Origin: Anaerolineae bacterium
Lineage (GTDB): Bacteria; Chloroflexota; Anaerolineae; JAAYZQ01
Length of the DNA: 11,207 nucleotides
Reading direction: 5' to 3'
Assembly: GCA_016926595.1 (NCBI GenBank)
Contig: JAFGOG010000469.1
Coordinates: forward strand, 1 to 11,207
The position numbers were made by a program, and so were the translations under genes. Positions 5,199-11,207 of the stretch are shown here, piece after piece. Every line of letters starts with the position of its first letter. The stretch's first letter is position 1. The notes under the pieces were generated by a model, which was not told the origin of the DNA, made no database searches, and was given only the letters and a program-made list of their open reading frames with translations.

Positions 5199-6512
5199 CT
5201 ATTTGACCTGCATCTCGATCACACCCTTGACCTGCAGTTCGCCCGAAAACCCTGGCAGCACGGTGCTAAACCCGCCCTGGTTGCGGAATGAGACGATGCA
5301 GTCCTGGCACGCTTGCACCTCGGCCAATGCGACCTCGGCCGTAGAGCCGTCATCGGCCACCAAGACGAGCGTCGCCGCATCGCCCTGCAGACCGGCCAGA
5401 TCAAGCAGAGCCGTGATCGGCACGCCGGTATAGGTGGAGGTTTCACCCTGCTTGTTGGTCGACTGGGCCTCGATCGTATCCATCGCCCGCACCTCGGCCT
5501 CGGTCCAGCCGATCTCATTCTCGACCTTGCCCGTGACCTTGAGCGCAGCATCCGCTGGAACGCCTCCTGAGGGCTGCCCGGCCTTGGGGTGCGCCTCGCG
5601 CCAGAGTGCCGAGTCAGGGGTAAAGAGCGGCGCACCAAACTCGGCGACGCCAAACTGGCCGATTTTCTCCTGCGTCGGCAGCGAGATCAGCCAGTCGATA
5701 AAGGTGTTGGCCAGCTCGATCTGGATCTGTTCGCTCTTGTCCGGGTTGACGGCCAGCACCCCGTAGGGGTTGAACAGGATCGGGTCCCCTTCGACCAGGA
5801 TCTGCAGCTCGGTCCCTTCCAGTGTGCGCGCTAGGTAGGTGGCCCGGTCGCTCAGGGTGTATGCCTGCTGCTCGTCGGCCATGGTCAGCACGGCGCCCAT
5901 GCCCTGCCCGGCCGAGATGTACCAGTCTCCAGAAGGCTCGATGTCTGCCGCCTTCCAGATCGCCTTTTCCTTCGAGTGCGTGCCCGACTCGTCGCCGCGC
6001 GAGACAAAGGGTGCCGCAGCTTCGGATATCTTTTGCATCGCCTCGGGGGCGTTGGTCATGCCCGCAACGCCTGCCGGATCGCTCGCCGGGCCGACGATGA
6101 TAAAGTCGTTGTACATCACGTCTTCGCGGCGCACGCCGTGGCCGGCCTCCATAAAGGCATGTTCGCTGGCGCGGGCGTGCACCAGGAGGACGTCCGCGTC
6201 GCCGGCCTCACCTAACGCGATGGCCTGGCCGGTGCCCACGGCGATCACGTCCACGTCAACGCCATGCGCTGCCGTAAAGTCGGGCAGAATCAAGTCCAGC
6301 AGGCCCGAGTCCTGGGTGCTGGTGGTGGTAGCCAGGATCAGCTTTTGACCCTCGGTTGTCGCGGGCACCTCGGCTTCCGGTGTGTTCGTCGGGGCGACAG
6401 TCGCCGCTGGCGCAACGGTCGCTGTCGGTGCCGGCGCGGGTGTGCCGCAGCCGATCAGGCAACCGATCAGCAGCAGTCCCAGTACGATCTGAATCAACCC
6501 ATTCTTTTTCAA
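5199..6512 (-). CDS. tupA: Tungstate ABC transporter substrate-binding lipoprotein with extra C-terminal sulfite-oxidase-like domain
   Basis: This is the surface-anchored binding protein of the tungstate importer, 437 aa. A signal peptide with two candidate lipoboxes (LIGC, Cys18 or Cys22) is followed by a Thr/Pro/Ala linker (24-52). The TupA domain (about 56-305) carries TTTSTQDSGLLD (62-73), VGTGQA (92-97) and SRGDESGTHSKE (171-182), oxyanion-site motifs of the family. Residues 318-437 form an added domain patterned like a molybdopterin-binding sulfite-oxidase core (TYTGVPITALLDLAG 360-374, then DDGSTAEVALAEV), with a CxxC at 402-405. Ordinary TupA ends near residue 300. A TTG start at 6512 is chosen because AAGGAG lies 7 nt upstream; an ATG at 6530 covers that ribosome site. 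It is the last gene of the operon, 40 bp after tupC. Confidence 0.9.
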   Translation of the reverse strand: MKKNGLIQIVLGLLLIGCLIGCGTPAPAPTATVAPAATVAPTNTPEAEVPATTEGQKLILATTTSTQDSGLLDLILPDFTAAHGVDVDVIAVGTGQAIALGEAGDADVLLVHARASEHAFMEAGHGVRREDVMYNDFIIVGPASDPAGVAGMTNAPEAMQKISEAAAPFVSRGDESGTHSKEKAIWKAADIEPSGDWYISAGQGMGAVLTMADEQQAYTLSDRATYLARTLEGTELQILVEGDPILFNPYGVLAVNPDKSEQIQIELANTFIDWLISLPTQEKIGQFGVAEFGAPLFTPDSALWREAHPKAGQPSGGVPADAALKVTGKVENEIGWTEAEVRAMDTIEAQSTNKQGETSTYTGVPITALLDLAGLQGDAATLVLVADDGSTAEVALAEVQACQDCIVSFRNQGGFSTVLPGFSGELQVKGVIEMQVK

Positions 6513-6552
6513 GTGTCTTCTCCTTTTCATCTGTGGTTTGAACTGCAGATTC

Positions 6553-7329
6553 CTAATACACCATCTCACCGCGCACAAAGGCGGCCGTGCGCGGGTCGCG
6601 GGGGGACTCGAAAAAGGCCGTCCCCTCGGCCACCTCGACGATGCGCCCCTCCAGGAGCAGCCCCACGCGATGGGCCAGCCGCCGGGCCTGGAATACATTG
6701 TGCGTGACCAGCACGATCGTCGTCCCCTGGCGATGGTTCAAAGTGCGCGCGATCTCTTCGATCAGGCCGACGTTGTACGGGTCCAGGTTAGCAGTCGGCT
6801 CGTCCAGCAGGAGCACATCGGGCTGTAGAACGATGGCCCGAGCCAGCGACACGCGCTGCGCCTCGCCGCCCGAAAGGGTACGCGCCCGCTGATGGGCCAG
6901 GCCGGCCAGGCCGACCTGCTCGAGGGCGTCCTCTACCTGGTGCGCCGCATCGTGCACGCCACGCAGCCGTAGGCCATAGCGCACGTTGGCATACACGCTG
7001 CGATTGAGCAGGATCGGGCGCTGAAAGACGGTGGTCACGCGCCGGCGCAGATCAAGGGGCACCGGGCGCGTCGCATCGAACGTCGCTTCTTGCAGGCTGC
7101 TCGGCGCGCCGTTCGGCGTGTCGTTCGGGGCTGCATGAAAGTGAATCGTGCCGCTGCTCGGCGGCTCCAGGAAATTGAGCAGGCGCAGCAAAGTGCTCTT
7201 GCCCGCCCCGCTGGGACCAACCAGGGCCAGGATCTCGCCGCGATACACCTCCAACTCGTCGACGTCCAGGATACGCCGCTGTTCGTACACCTTGGTGACC
7301 CCGCGCAGCCGATAGATCCTCTCGCTCAT
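6553..7329 (-). CDS. tupC: Tungstate ABC transporter ATP-binding protein
   Basis: The 258-aa cytoplasmic ATPase drives tungstate import. Walker A GPSGAGKST (38-46), Q-loop VFQRP (101-105), signature LSGGEAQR (152-159), Walker B VLLLDEP (172-178) with D-loop NLD, and switch His210 are all intact. Between the arm strand and the Q-loop there is a polar insertion (about 66-88, rich in Asn/Thr/Pro/Ala) that most homologues lack. ATG at 7329 overlaps the tupB stop as ATGA. Assignment to tungstate rather than another oxyanion rests on the neighbouring TupA and TupB; the ATPase alone would not be specific. Confidence 0.9.
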   Translation of the reverse strand: MSERIYRLRGVTKVYEQRRILDVDELEVYRGEILALVGPSGAGKSTLLRLLNFLEPPSSGTIHFHAAPNDTPNGAPSSLQEATFDATRPVPLDLRRRVTTVFQRPILLNRSVYANVRYGLRLRGVHDAAHQVEDALEQVGLAGLAHQRARTLSGGEAQRVSLARAIVLQPDVLLLDEPTANLDPYNVGLIEEIARTLNHRQGTTIVLVTHNVFQARRLAHRVGLLLEGRIVEVAEGTAFFESPRDPRTAAFVRGEMVY

Positions 7330-8039
7330 TCCTCGAACGTCCTCCCCTGCAGGTAGAGCATGGCCACGTTGATCAGAAAGGAGAGCGTGAGCAGGATCAC
7401 GCCCAGGGCCATGGCCAGGTCAAAGGCTCCTTTGCGCGTCTCCAGGACGATGGCCGTGGTCAGCATGCGCGTCCGCCCCTCGATGTTGCCGCCGACCAGC
7501 ATGACCGCACCCACCTCCGAGATGATGCTCCCGAACCCGGCGATCACCGACACGACCACGCCCACCCGCGCCTCGGCCAGGACGGTCCACGTCGTCTGCC
7601 AGCGGGTGGCGCCCAGGGACCGCACTTGCTGGCGCAGTTGGGGATCGACGCCCATCACTGCGGCCATGGTGAACCCGGCCACCAGCGGAAACGAGATGAT
7701 GCTCTGCGCCACGACCATGGCCGCTGGCGTAAATAGGGTGGGCATGGCCGGCCAGCCCAGGCTGCCCAGGGGGCCGCTGCGCGACAGCATCAGGTAGACA
7801 AAGAGCCCCACAACCACCGGCGGGAAGCCCATGCCGGTGTAGAGCAGGGCCACGACCACCCGGCGCCCGATAAAGCGGCTCAACCCCAGCAGTGCGCCCA
7901 GGGGGACGCCGACCATGGTGCTAAACAGCAGGGCGATGCCCGACACCTGCAGGGACAGGATCACGATCTCCATCACTGCCGCGTCTCGGGTCACGATCAG
8001 TTGAATGGCCTGGATCAGGCCGCGTAGGATCTGGTCGAT
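7326..8039 (-). CDS. tupB: Tungstate ABC transporter permease, possible ATC start codon
   Basis: The protein is a membrane permease of about 237 aa with five to six hydrophobic segments. The EAA-type loop that contacts TupC is visible (VRSLGATRWQTTWTVLAEA, about 145-163), followed by a typical GFGSIISEVGAVMLVGGNI segment. Family similarity begins near IDQILRGLIQAIQLI. No ATG, GTG, TTG or CTG lies in frame between there and terminator 8096-8132. ATC at 8039 has GAGGAG (8051-8046) 6 nt upstream and gives the usual family length. Alternatives are GTG at 7994, GTG at 7976 or ATG at 7973, which would cut about 15 to 22 residues and have no good ribosome site. It is the first gene of the operon; its stop overlaps tupC by 4 bp. 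Confidence 0.88.
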   Translation of the reverse strand: MDQILRGLIQAIQLIVTRDAAVMEIVILSLQVSGIALLFSTMVGVPLGALLGLSRFIGRRVVVALLYTGMGFPPVVVGLFVYLMLSRSGPLGSLGWPAMPTLFTPAAMVVAQSIISFPLVAGFTMAAVMGVDPQLRQQVRSLGATRWQTTWTVLAEARVGVVVSVIAGFGSIISEVGAVMLVGGNIEGRTRMLTTAIVLETRKGAFDLAMALGVILLTLSFLINVAMLYLQGRTFEE

Positions 8040-8095
8040 GGTTGACTCCTCGTCAAGAGCTCGAGGCGTGCAGTTGCTGCGCGCGCGAGCGTGGC

Positions 8096-8132
8096 AAAGA
8101 AAAAGGCGTCTCGGGAGAGCCAGGAGACGCCT
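8096..8132 (-). terminator. Second (promoter-distal) terminator of the tup leader
   Basis: On the minus strand AGGCGTCTC (8132-8124) pairs with GAGACGCCT (8112-8104) around an 11-nt loop, followed by TTTTCTTT (8103-8096). It lies only 20 bp beyond the first terminator and about 45 bp before the tupB ribosome site. Its 5' arm could also pair with the 3' arm of the first terminator. Confidence 0.82.
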
Positions 8133-8152
8133 GAATAGGCCGGGAGCGGCAC

Positions 8153-8182
8153 AAAAATCGGCGTCCCGGAAAGGGACGCCGA
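8153..8182 (-). terminator. First (promoter-proximal) terminator of the tup leader
   Basis: On the minus strand a perfect 10-bp stem (8182-8173 with 8167-8158) with a TTTCC loop is followed directly by five T's (8157-8153). It lies after the riboswitch aptamer and a strong spacer hairpin. It is the natural candidate for the regulated terminator, and its stem matches the one at 4529-4561. Confidence 0.88.
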
Positions 8183-8201
8183 CATGGCAATCACACCTCA
8201 T

Positions 8202-8241
8202 GTGCCCGGGAGCGAGCCATGCGCAAGCAAGCTCCCGGCAC
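8202..8241 (-). promoter_or_regulatory. Hairpin between aptamer and first terminator in the tup leader
   Basis: GTGCCGGGAGC (minus 8241-8231) pairs with GCTCCCGGGCAC (8213-8202) over 11 bp with one bulged base and a 17-nt loop. No T-run follows, so it is not a terminator. Its 5' arm can instead form GGCAC-ACG-GTGCC with the end of the aptamer region (8249-8237), giving a possible switch between aptamer and expression platform. Confidence 0.55.
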
Positions 8242-8248
8242 CGTGTGC

Positions 8249-8379
8249 CTGTCGCCGCATCTCCTTTCCAAACACGGGAGGCATCGTCGTTTCCAGCGAT
8301 ACCCTATCGCCCAACGTCCATAGACGGTTCCGTCCACAGGAGCGTTGGGTCGGAGAAGACGGTATTTGATTGTCGGCCC
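8249..8379 (-). promoter_or_regulatory. Moco/Tuco riboswitch aptamer, copy 2 (tup operon)
   Basis: It matches copy 1 closely over its core: CTCCGACCCAAC, TTGGGCGATAGGGT, TCGCTGGAAACG, CGATGCCTCCCGTGT and GGAAAGGAGATGCG, with differences concentrated in the variable arm. Elements on the minus strand are the arm CCCAACG/CGTTGGG (8349-8343, 8316-8310), a GAAA tetraloop (8293-8290), and a receptor-like CCTGTG (8340-8335) with TATGG (8322-8318). The variable arm contains a GGACGG/CCGTCT stem absent from copy 1. One tetraloop-stem pair is a C-A mismatch here (C-G in copy 1). Outer limits are approximate. It precedes tandem terminators and the tungstate importer, which supports sensing of a Mo/W cofactor. 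Confidence 0.85.
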
Positions 8380-8380
8380 G

Positions 8381-8409
8381 ATTATACATGAATTGGGGAG
8401 GGGGCGCAA
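8381..8409 (-). promoter_or_regulatory. Sigma-70-type promoter of the tup operon
   Basis: On the minus strand TTGCGC (8409-8404), a 17-bp spacer and TATAAT (8386-8381) lie directly upstream of the riboswitch leader. Transcription would start near 8374. It has the same layout as the ECF operon promoter at 4733-4761. Confidence 0.85.
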
Positions 8410-8459
8410 ATTGCCTTGATGTCCTAGAGCAGATCGACGGTCAGATTGGGTGGGCCGGC

Positions 8460-8488
8460 TTGTGCAGGCCAGCAATCGATGGTATACT
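8460..8488 (+). promoter_or_regulatory. Promoter of the toxin-antitoxin operon
   Basis: TTGTGC (8460-8465), a 17-bp spacer and TATACT (8483-8488) lie 43 bp upstream of the antitoxin ATG. It diverges from the tup promoter, with about 50 bp between the two -35 boxes in which I see nothing further. Confidence 0.75.
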
Positions 8489-8521
8489 GTGCCCTCAATT
8501 GGAACTACTATTAAGGGCACA
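8488..8521 (+). promoter_or_regulatory. Inverted repeat at the antitoxin start region (likely autoregulatory operator)
   Basis: TGTGCCCT (8488-8495) and AGGGCACA (8514-8521) are exact reverse complements with an 18-bp spacer. The left arm begins at the last base of the -10 box and the right arm ends at the first base of the ribosome site AGGAGGT (8521-8527). Phd/YefM-type antitoxins usually bind such palindromes to repress their own operon. In RNA the same stem could partly mask the ribosome site. Confidence 0.6.
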
Positions 8522-8531
8522 GGAGGTGTTC

Positions 8532-8810
8532 ATGTCTCTGATCGGAGTGCGTGAGCTGCGGGAACGGACCAGTGAGGTCATTCGCCGCGTCCGTGAGGAT
8601 CATGCCGAATACGTGGTGACGTACCAGGGCCGGCCGGTCGCTGTGATCCTGCCGCTGGACACAGAGCGAGCCGAACAAGAGATGGTTCAGGCGGGGAGAA
8701 AAGCCGTTCTCAGCAGCGGAGAGCAGTACGACCAGATCGCCCAAGAGATCAGGGATGCCTGGCCGGCAGACGTCTCCACTCAAGACTTGATCGACGCCAT
8801 CCGGCGATAG
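8532..8810 (+). CDS. Phd/YefM-family antitoxin
   Basis: This 92-aa cytoplasmic protein would neutralise the PIN toxin encoded just downstream and bind operator DNA. The N-terminal MSLIGVRELRERTSEVIRRV followed by a two-strand YVVTYQGRPVAVILPL core is the standard Phd/YefM fold. The C-terminal about 50 residues (from AEQEMVQ) are the toxin-binding tail. The ATG at 8532 has a near-perfect ribosome site (AGGAGGT, 5-nt spacing), so the longer open frame from 8370 is rejected. The toxin gene starts 12 bp after its stop, which indicates one operon. Confidence 0.92.
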   Translation: MSLIGVRELRERTSEVIRRVREDHAEYVVTYQGRPVAVILPLDTERAEQEMVQAGRKAVLSSGEQYDQIAQEIRDAWPADVSTQDLIDAIRR

Positions 8811-8822
8811 AGTGCAGAGCCA

Positions 8823-9269
8823 ATGTACACCATTGATGCCAGCGTTCACGTCAATGCGGTCAATCCCGCAGAGGCCGATTCTGCCACCAGTCAGGAATTC
8901 CTGGCCGTTGTCCGGCAACGCGCGCTGCCTTTGTTTTGCCCTACACTGCTCTTGGTTGAGGTTTCTGCCGCTATCGCGCGTGTCTTTGCCGACGCTCACC
9001 CCGCCATCTCGCTTGCCTCTAGTCTGCAAGACTGGACCAACCAGACACTTGTTCCCCTCGATGCAGCGCTGGCGAATCGCGCGATCCACTTGGCAGCAAC
9101 CGTACGCCTCCGCGGCGCTGATGCTGTATATGCCGCCGTTGCCCAGCACTATGGCACCACGCTGGTCACACTCGATCGCCAACAGTTGGAGCGACTGCCG
9201 GCTGTCGTGAGCGTCGTTCGACCAGACGAAGCACTGCGCAAGGTGCAAGCAGGAGGGGCTACAGAGTAG
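8823..9269 (+). CDS. PIN-domain ribonuclease toxin (VapC-like)
   Basis: The 148-aa PIN-domain protein is a presumed Mg-dependent RNase toxin paired with the Phd-type antitoxin. The acidic active-site set is complete: Asp5 (YTIDAS), Glu46 (LLLVEVSAA), Asp100 (RGADAVYAAVA) and Asp118 (LVTLDRQ). The length is normal, so it appears functional. No strong ribosome site precedes the ATG at 8823, consistent with lower translation than the antitoxin. Its RNA target cannot be inferred. It converges on the FAD oxidoreductase gene with a 61-bp gap. Confidence 0.92.
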   Translation: MYTIDASVHVNAVNPAEADSATSQEFLAVVRQRALPLFCPTLLLVEVSAAIARVFADAHPAISLASSLQDWTNQTLVPLDAALANRAIHLAATVRLRGADAVYAAVAQHYGTTLVTLDRQQLERLPAVVSVVRPDEALRKVQAGGATE

Positions 9270-9330
9270 AGGCTTTTTTCAAGTCCAGGTGGCGCGGTAT
9301 GGAAACCGCAGCTACGACCGTGGTCAGGCC

Positions 9331-10554
9331 TTATCCGAGGTACACGTCCTGCGCCCGCAGCGCCTCGCGTAACGCCTCCACGGGCACGTCGCGCGGGGCG
9401 CACCCCTCGCGCGCGGCGATGGCTGCCGCAACGCCCGCCGCCTGGCCCGTGGCCAGGCAGGGCACGAGCAGGCGCATCGTGTTCCCGGCGATCGGGTCGG
9501 CGGAAAGGCAGCGCCCGGCCACCAACAACCCATCTATGGATTCGGGCACCAGGCAGCGGTAGGGCACGTCGTAGCGCAGGCCCTTGATCAGGTAACTGGG
9601 CCCCCAGTCGGGGAAATAGACGCCCAGGCGGGCGATGCCGTCGGGGAACTGGCGGCTGGCCTTGAGGTCGTCGTCGGTCAGGCGGTACAGGCCGTGGATG
9701 CGCCGGCTGAGGCGCACGCCGAGCTGCGGCCAGGTCAGCGACACGCGCGCCTCCTCGTAGCCCGGCAGGTGCCTGCGCAGGTGCATCAGGGCCTGAAAGC
9801 CCTCCCGACGCAGCCGGATTTCGGCCTGGGTCAGCGACTCGGCGTTTGTGGCGTCCACGCCGGCCAGCAGGCGGACCCGGCCCGGCAGCCTGCCACCGTT
9901 CATCTCCATAGCCTCGACCACGATCGCTTCGTACTCGGCCGGGGACCGGCGGCGGAAATCATCCACCCGGGCCTGATCCACGCCCTCGATCACCAAGCCC
10001 AGCGTGGTGTCGTGCGTCTCGTTGTCGCAGGCGCAACCGGCGCGGTAGGCCAGGTCGGCATCGGCGGTGACGTCGATCGTCACCCTGGCGCGAAAGGCCT
10101 CGCGTCCGCTCTTGCTCTCGGCAAAGGCGCCGCCGACACGCGCGTCGGTAGCCACGATCGGCGCGCAGGCCCAGGTGTGCAGCCGGATGCGCACCCCCGC
10201 CTCTTGCAGCATCTCGACCGCCTGCCATTTGAATATCTCGGCATCGACATCGTAATCGCCCGGGTCGTTGCGCGGCCGGACGGCCCCCAGGCGTTCCATC
10301 CGCTCGCGGATCTCGGTCGTGATCCCGCGCACCACGGGCACAGTGCCGTCGCCTGCCCCGAGGATGGCCACCACATAGGCGCCGGTGATCATGCCGCCCA
10401 GGTAGCCGTACCGTTCGACGAGCACGGTGCGCGCGCCGGCGCGCGCGGCGGACAGCGCGGCGGCGATGCCTGCCGGTCCGCCGCCGGCGATCAACACATC
10501 TGCATCAGCGACGACGGGAATGTCGCGTGCGGGTTCTTGGATCGTGTCTGCCAT
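9331..10554 (-). CDS. FAD-dependent oxidoreductase (FAD_oxidored-like)
   Basis: The 407-aa flavoprotein has an N-terminal Rossmann motif GGGPAGIAAALSAARAG (24-40) ending in VLVER (44-48), then YGYLGGM (49-55). The C-terminal LLVAGRCLSADPIAGNTMRL segment followed by a GQAAGVAAAIA helix completes the FAD site. This is the pattern of the broad FAD_oxidored family found near glucan and carbohydrate genes; the substrate is not predictable. The start at 10554 has GAGGAG 6 nt upstream. The open frame to 10662 is rejected because it crosses the repeat tract and enters the phosphorylase gene. The gene follows the phosphorylase by 71 bp on the same strand, so co-transcription is possible. There is no signal peptide, so the protein is probably cytoplasmic. 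Confidence 0.88.
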   Translation of the reverse strand: MADTIQEPARDIPVVADADVLIAGGGPAGIAAALSAARAGARTVLVERYGYLGGMITGAYVVAILGAGDGTVPVVRGITTEIRERMERLGAVRPRNDPGDYDVDAEIFKWQAVEMLQEAGVRIRLHTWACAPIVATDARVGGAFAESKSGREAFRARVTIDVTADADLAYRAGCACDNETHDTTLGLVIEGVDQARVDDFRRRSPAEYEAIVVEAMEMNGGRLPGRVRLLAGVDATNAESLTQAEIRLRREGFQALMHLRRHLPGYEEARVSLTWPQLGVRLSRRIHGLYRLTDDDLKASRQFPDGIARLGVYFPDWGPSYLIKGLRYDVPYRCLVPESIDGLLVAGRCLSADPIAGNTMRLLVPCLATGQAAGVAAAIAAREGCAPRDVPVEALREALRAQDVYLG

Positions 10555-10572
10555 ATTCAGCTCCTCATCTCT

Positions 10573-10622
10573 CGTCCGTCGTCGTTCGTCCGTCGTCGTT
10601 CTTTGTCGTTCGTCCTTCGTCG
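10573..10622. repeat. Short tandem repeat tract between phosphorylase and oxidoreductase genes
   Basis: Two perfect 14-bp copies of CGTCCGTCGTCGTT (10573-10586 and 10587-10600) are followed by a degenerate stretch of the same CGTC/CGTT units to about 10622. The tract fills most of the 71-bp gap and begins just upstream of the oxidoreductase ribosome site. On the transcribed minus strand it is a purine-rich ACGA/ACGG repeat. Its function is unknown; it may vary in length between strains. Confidence 0.75.
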
Positions 10623-10625
10623 CCC

Positions 10626-11207
10626 CTACGGGGCCGGCACCCGCACCGGCTTGACGCCCCACACCTCTTCGCAGTACTGCCGGATGGTGCGATCGGAGGA
10701 GAAAAAGCCGCAGCGCGCCGCGTTGAGGATCGACATGCGCGTCCAGCGCTCCTCGTCCAGGTAGGTTTGGGCGGCCTGATCCTGGCAGTCCACGTAGGAT
10801 CGGTAATCGGCCAGCAGCATGTACTCGTCGTGAGAGAGCAGCGAATCGACGATCGGCTTGAACAGGCTCCGATCCGGCGCGAACGCGCCCAGGGCAATGC
10901 TGTCGATGGCCCGCTGCAGCTCGGGGTCGTCGTTATAATAGTCCAATGGCTGGTAACCTGCGGACGTTTTACGTCCGCGCTCATTGAGAGCCAAGACCTC
11001 CTCGGCAGTCAGCCCAAAGAGAAAGAAATTCTCTTTTCCCACACGCTCGCGGATCTCGATGTTGGCCCCGTCCAGGGTTCCGATGGTGATCGCGCCGTTG
11101 AGGGCGAATTTCATATTGCCCGTCCCCGACGCCTCTTTGCCGGCCAACGATATCTGTTCTGAGAGGTCGGCGGCGGGATAGATCCTTTCGGCCACGGTCA
11201 CGTTGAA
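10626..11207 (-). CDS. Glycogen/alpha-glucan phosphorylase, C-terminal part (5' end outside window)
   Basis: The last 193 residues of a glycogen phosphorylase-type enzyme, which releases glucose-1-phosphate from alpha-1,4-glucans. The frame is open through base 11207 and ends with TAG at 10628-10626. The pyridoxal-phosphate signature [14 protein letters not shown] is present with its Lys. The preceding [20 protein letters not shown] and following [13 protein letters not shown] are strongly conserved in the family. The C-terminus ([20 protein letters not shown]) is the usual family end, so the 3' end is complete. A small GCCCC-GTA-GGGGC hairpin spans the stop codon, but no T-run follows. Confidence 0.96.
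   Translation of the reverse strand, partial: FNVTVAERIYPAADLSEQISLAGKEASGTGNMKFALNGAITIGTLDGANIEIRERVGKENFFLFGLTAEEVLALNERGRKTSAGYQPLDYYNDDPELQRAIDSIALGAFAPDRSLFKPIVDSLLSHDEYMLLADYRSYVDCQDQAAQTYLDEERWTRMSILNAARCGFFSSDRTIRQYCEEVWGVKPVRVPAP

Noticed and set aside
5186..5199. Inverted repeat GGTCAC-CT-GTGACC next to the tup terminator
   Set aside because: Six-bp arms with a 2-nt loop overlap the tupA stop codon and lie outside any promoter; chance or part of the terminator region is the simplest reading.
6513..6698. Long N-terminal extension of TupA
   Set aside because: It overlaps the end of tupC and precedes the signal peptide; the lipoprotein signal must be N-terminal, and a good ribosome site precedes TTG at 6512.
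8040..8201. N-terminal extension of TupB through the leader terminators (ATG at 8201)
   Set aside because: The extra 54 residues would be encoded by the two terminators and the loop between them and have no family similarity.
9259..9280. T-run after the toxin gene as an intrinsic terminator
   Set aside because: Six T's are present (9274-9279) but only a 4-bp CTAC/GTAG stem can be formed before them, which is too weak to call.
9694..10764. 356-aa open frame on the + strand opposite the FAD oxidoreductase
   Set aside because: It lies antisense to a clear flavoprotein gene and runs through the repeat tract into the phosphorylase gene; its His/Gln/Ala-rich composition is typical of a GC-rich shadow frame.
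1..11207. CRISPR arrays, tRNA or rRNA genes, insertion sequences
   Set aside because: No regularly spaced repeats, tRNA-like cloverleaf, rRNA segment or transposase frame was seen on either strand.

Overview
This is a GC-rich bacterial window that most resembles an anaerobic member of the Chloroflexota (Anaerolineae-like). The lineage call is an inference. It rests on the gene content (hybrid-cluster protein, tungstate uptake, ECF transport, glycogen phosphorylase), a lipoprotein with the Thr/Pro/Ala-rich linker after the lipobox common in that phylum, and a GTC/GTT-rich intergenic tandem tract. The sequence alone does not prove it.

Layout. At the left edge is the 3' end of hcp (hydroxylamine reductase / hybrid cluster protein, + strand). 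Facing it is a tightly coupled five-gene minus-strand operon (4464 down to 586). In transcription order it encodes a TiaS-like 'GLDDTD' protein, a fused double-ATPase ECF energizing protein, the ECF T component, a membrane-anchored protein with a predicted sulfite-oxidase-like (molybdopterin-binding) fold, and an ECF substrate-binding S component. Starts and stops overlap (ATGA) or abut, and the operon ends in an intrinsic terminator at 504-538. Its leader (4529-4761) holds a promoter, an RNA element that I identify as a molybdenum/tungsten-cofactor (Moco/Tuco) riboswitch, and an intrinsic terminator. A small orphan gene (4876-5118, + strand) is transcribed divergently from its own promoter.

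The middle is a second minus-strand operon, tupB-tupC-tupA (8039 down to 5199), an ABC tungstate importer. Its leader (8096-8409) has a second copy of the same riboswitch, the same promoter architecture (TTGCSC-17-TATAAT), then two tandem intrinsic terminators. TupA carries an extra C-terminal domain that looks related to the small anchored protein of the ECF operon.

The right part holds a Phd/VapC-type toxin-antitoxin pair (+ strand, own promoter and operator-like inverted repeat), an FAD-dependent oxidoreductase (- strand), and the 3' end of glycogen/alpha-glucan phosphorylase (- strand, cut by the window edge).

How the genes fit together. One cofactor-sensing RNA controls both a known tungstate importer and an unassigned ECF transporter with two unusual accessory proteins. 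The most economical reading is that the ECF system imports or salvages something tied to Mo/W cofactor supply (the oxyanion, a pterin precursor, or the cofactor itself). The sulfite-oxidase-fold protein would be a membrane-side binding component and the TiaS-like protein an ATP-dependent modifying enzyme. That functional proposal is inference. The operon structure, riboswitch duplication and shared domain come from the sequence.
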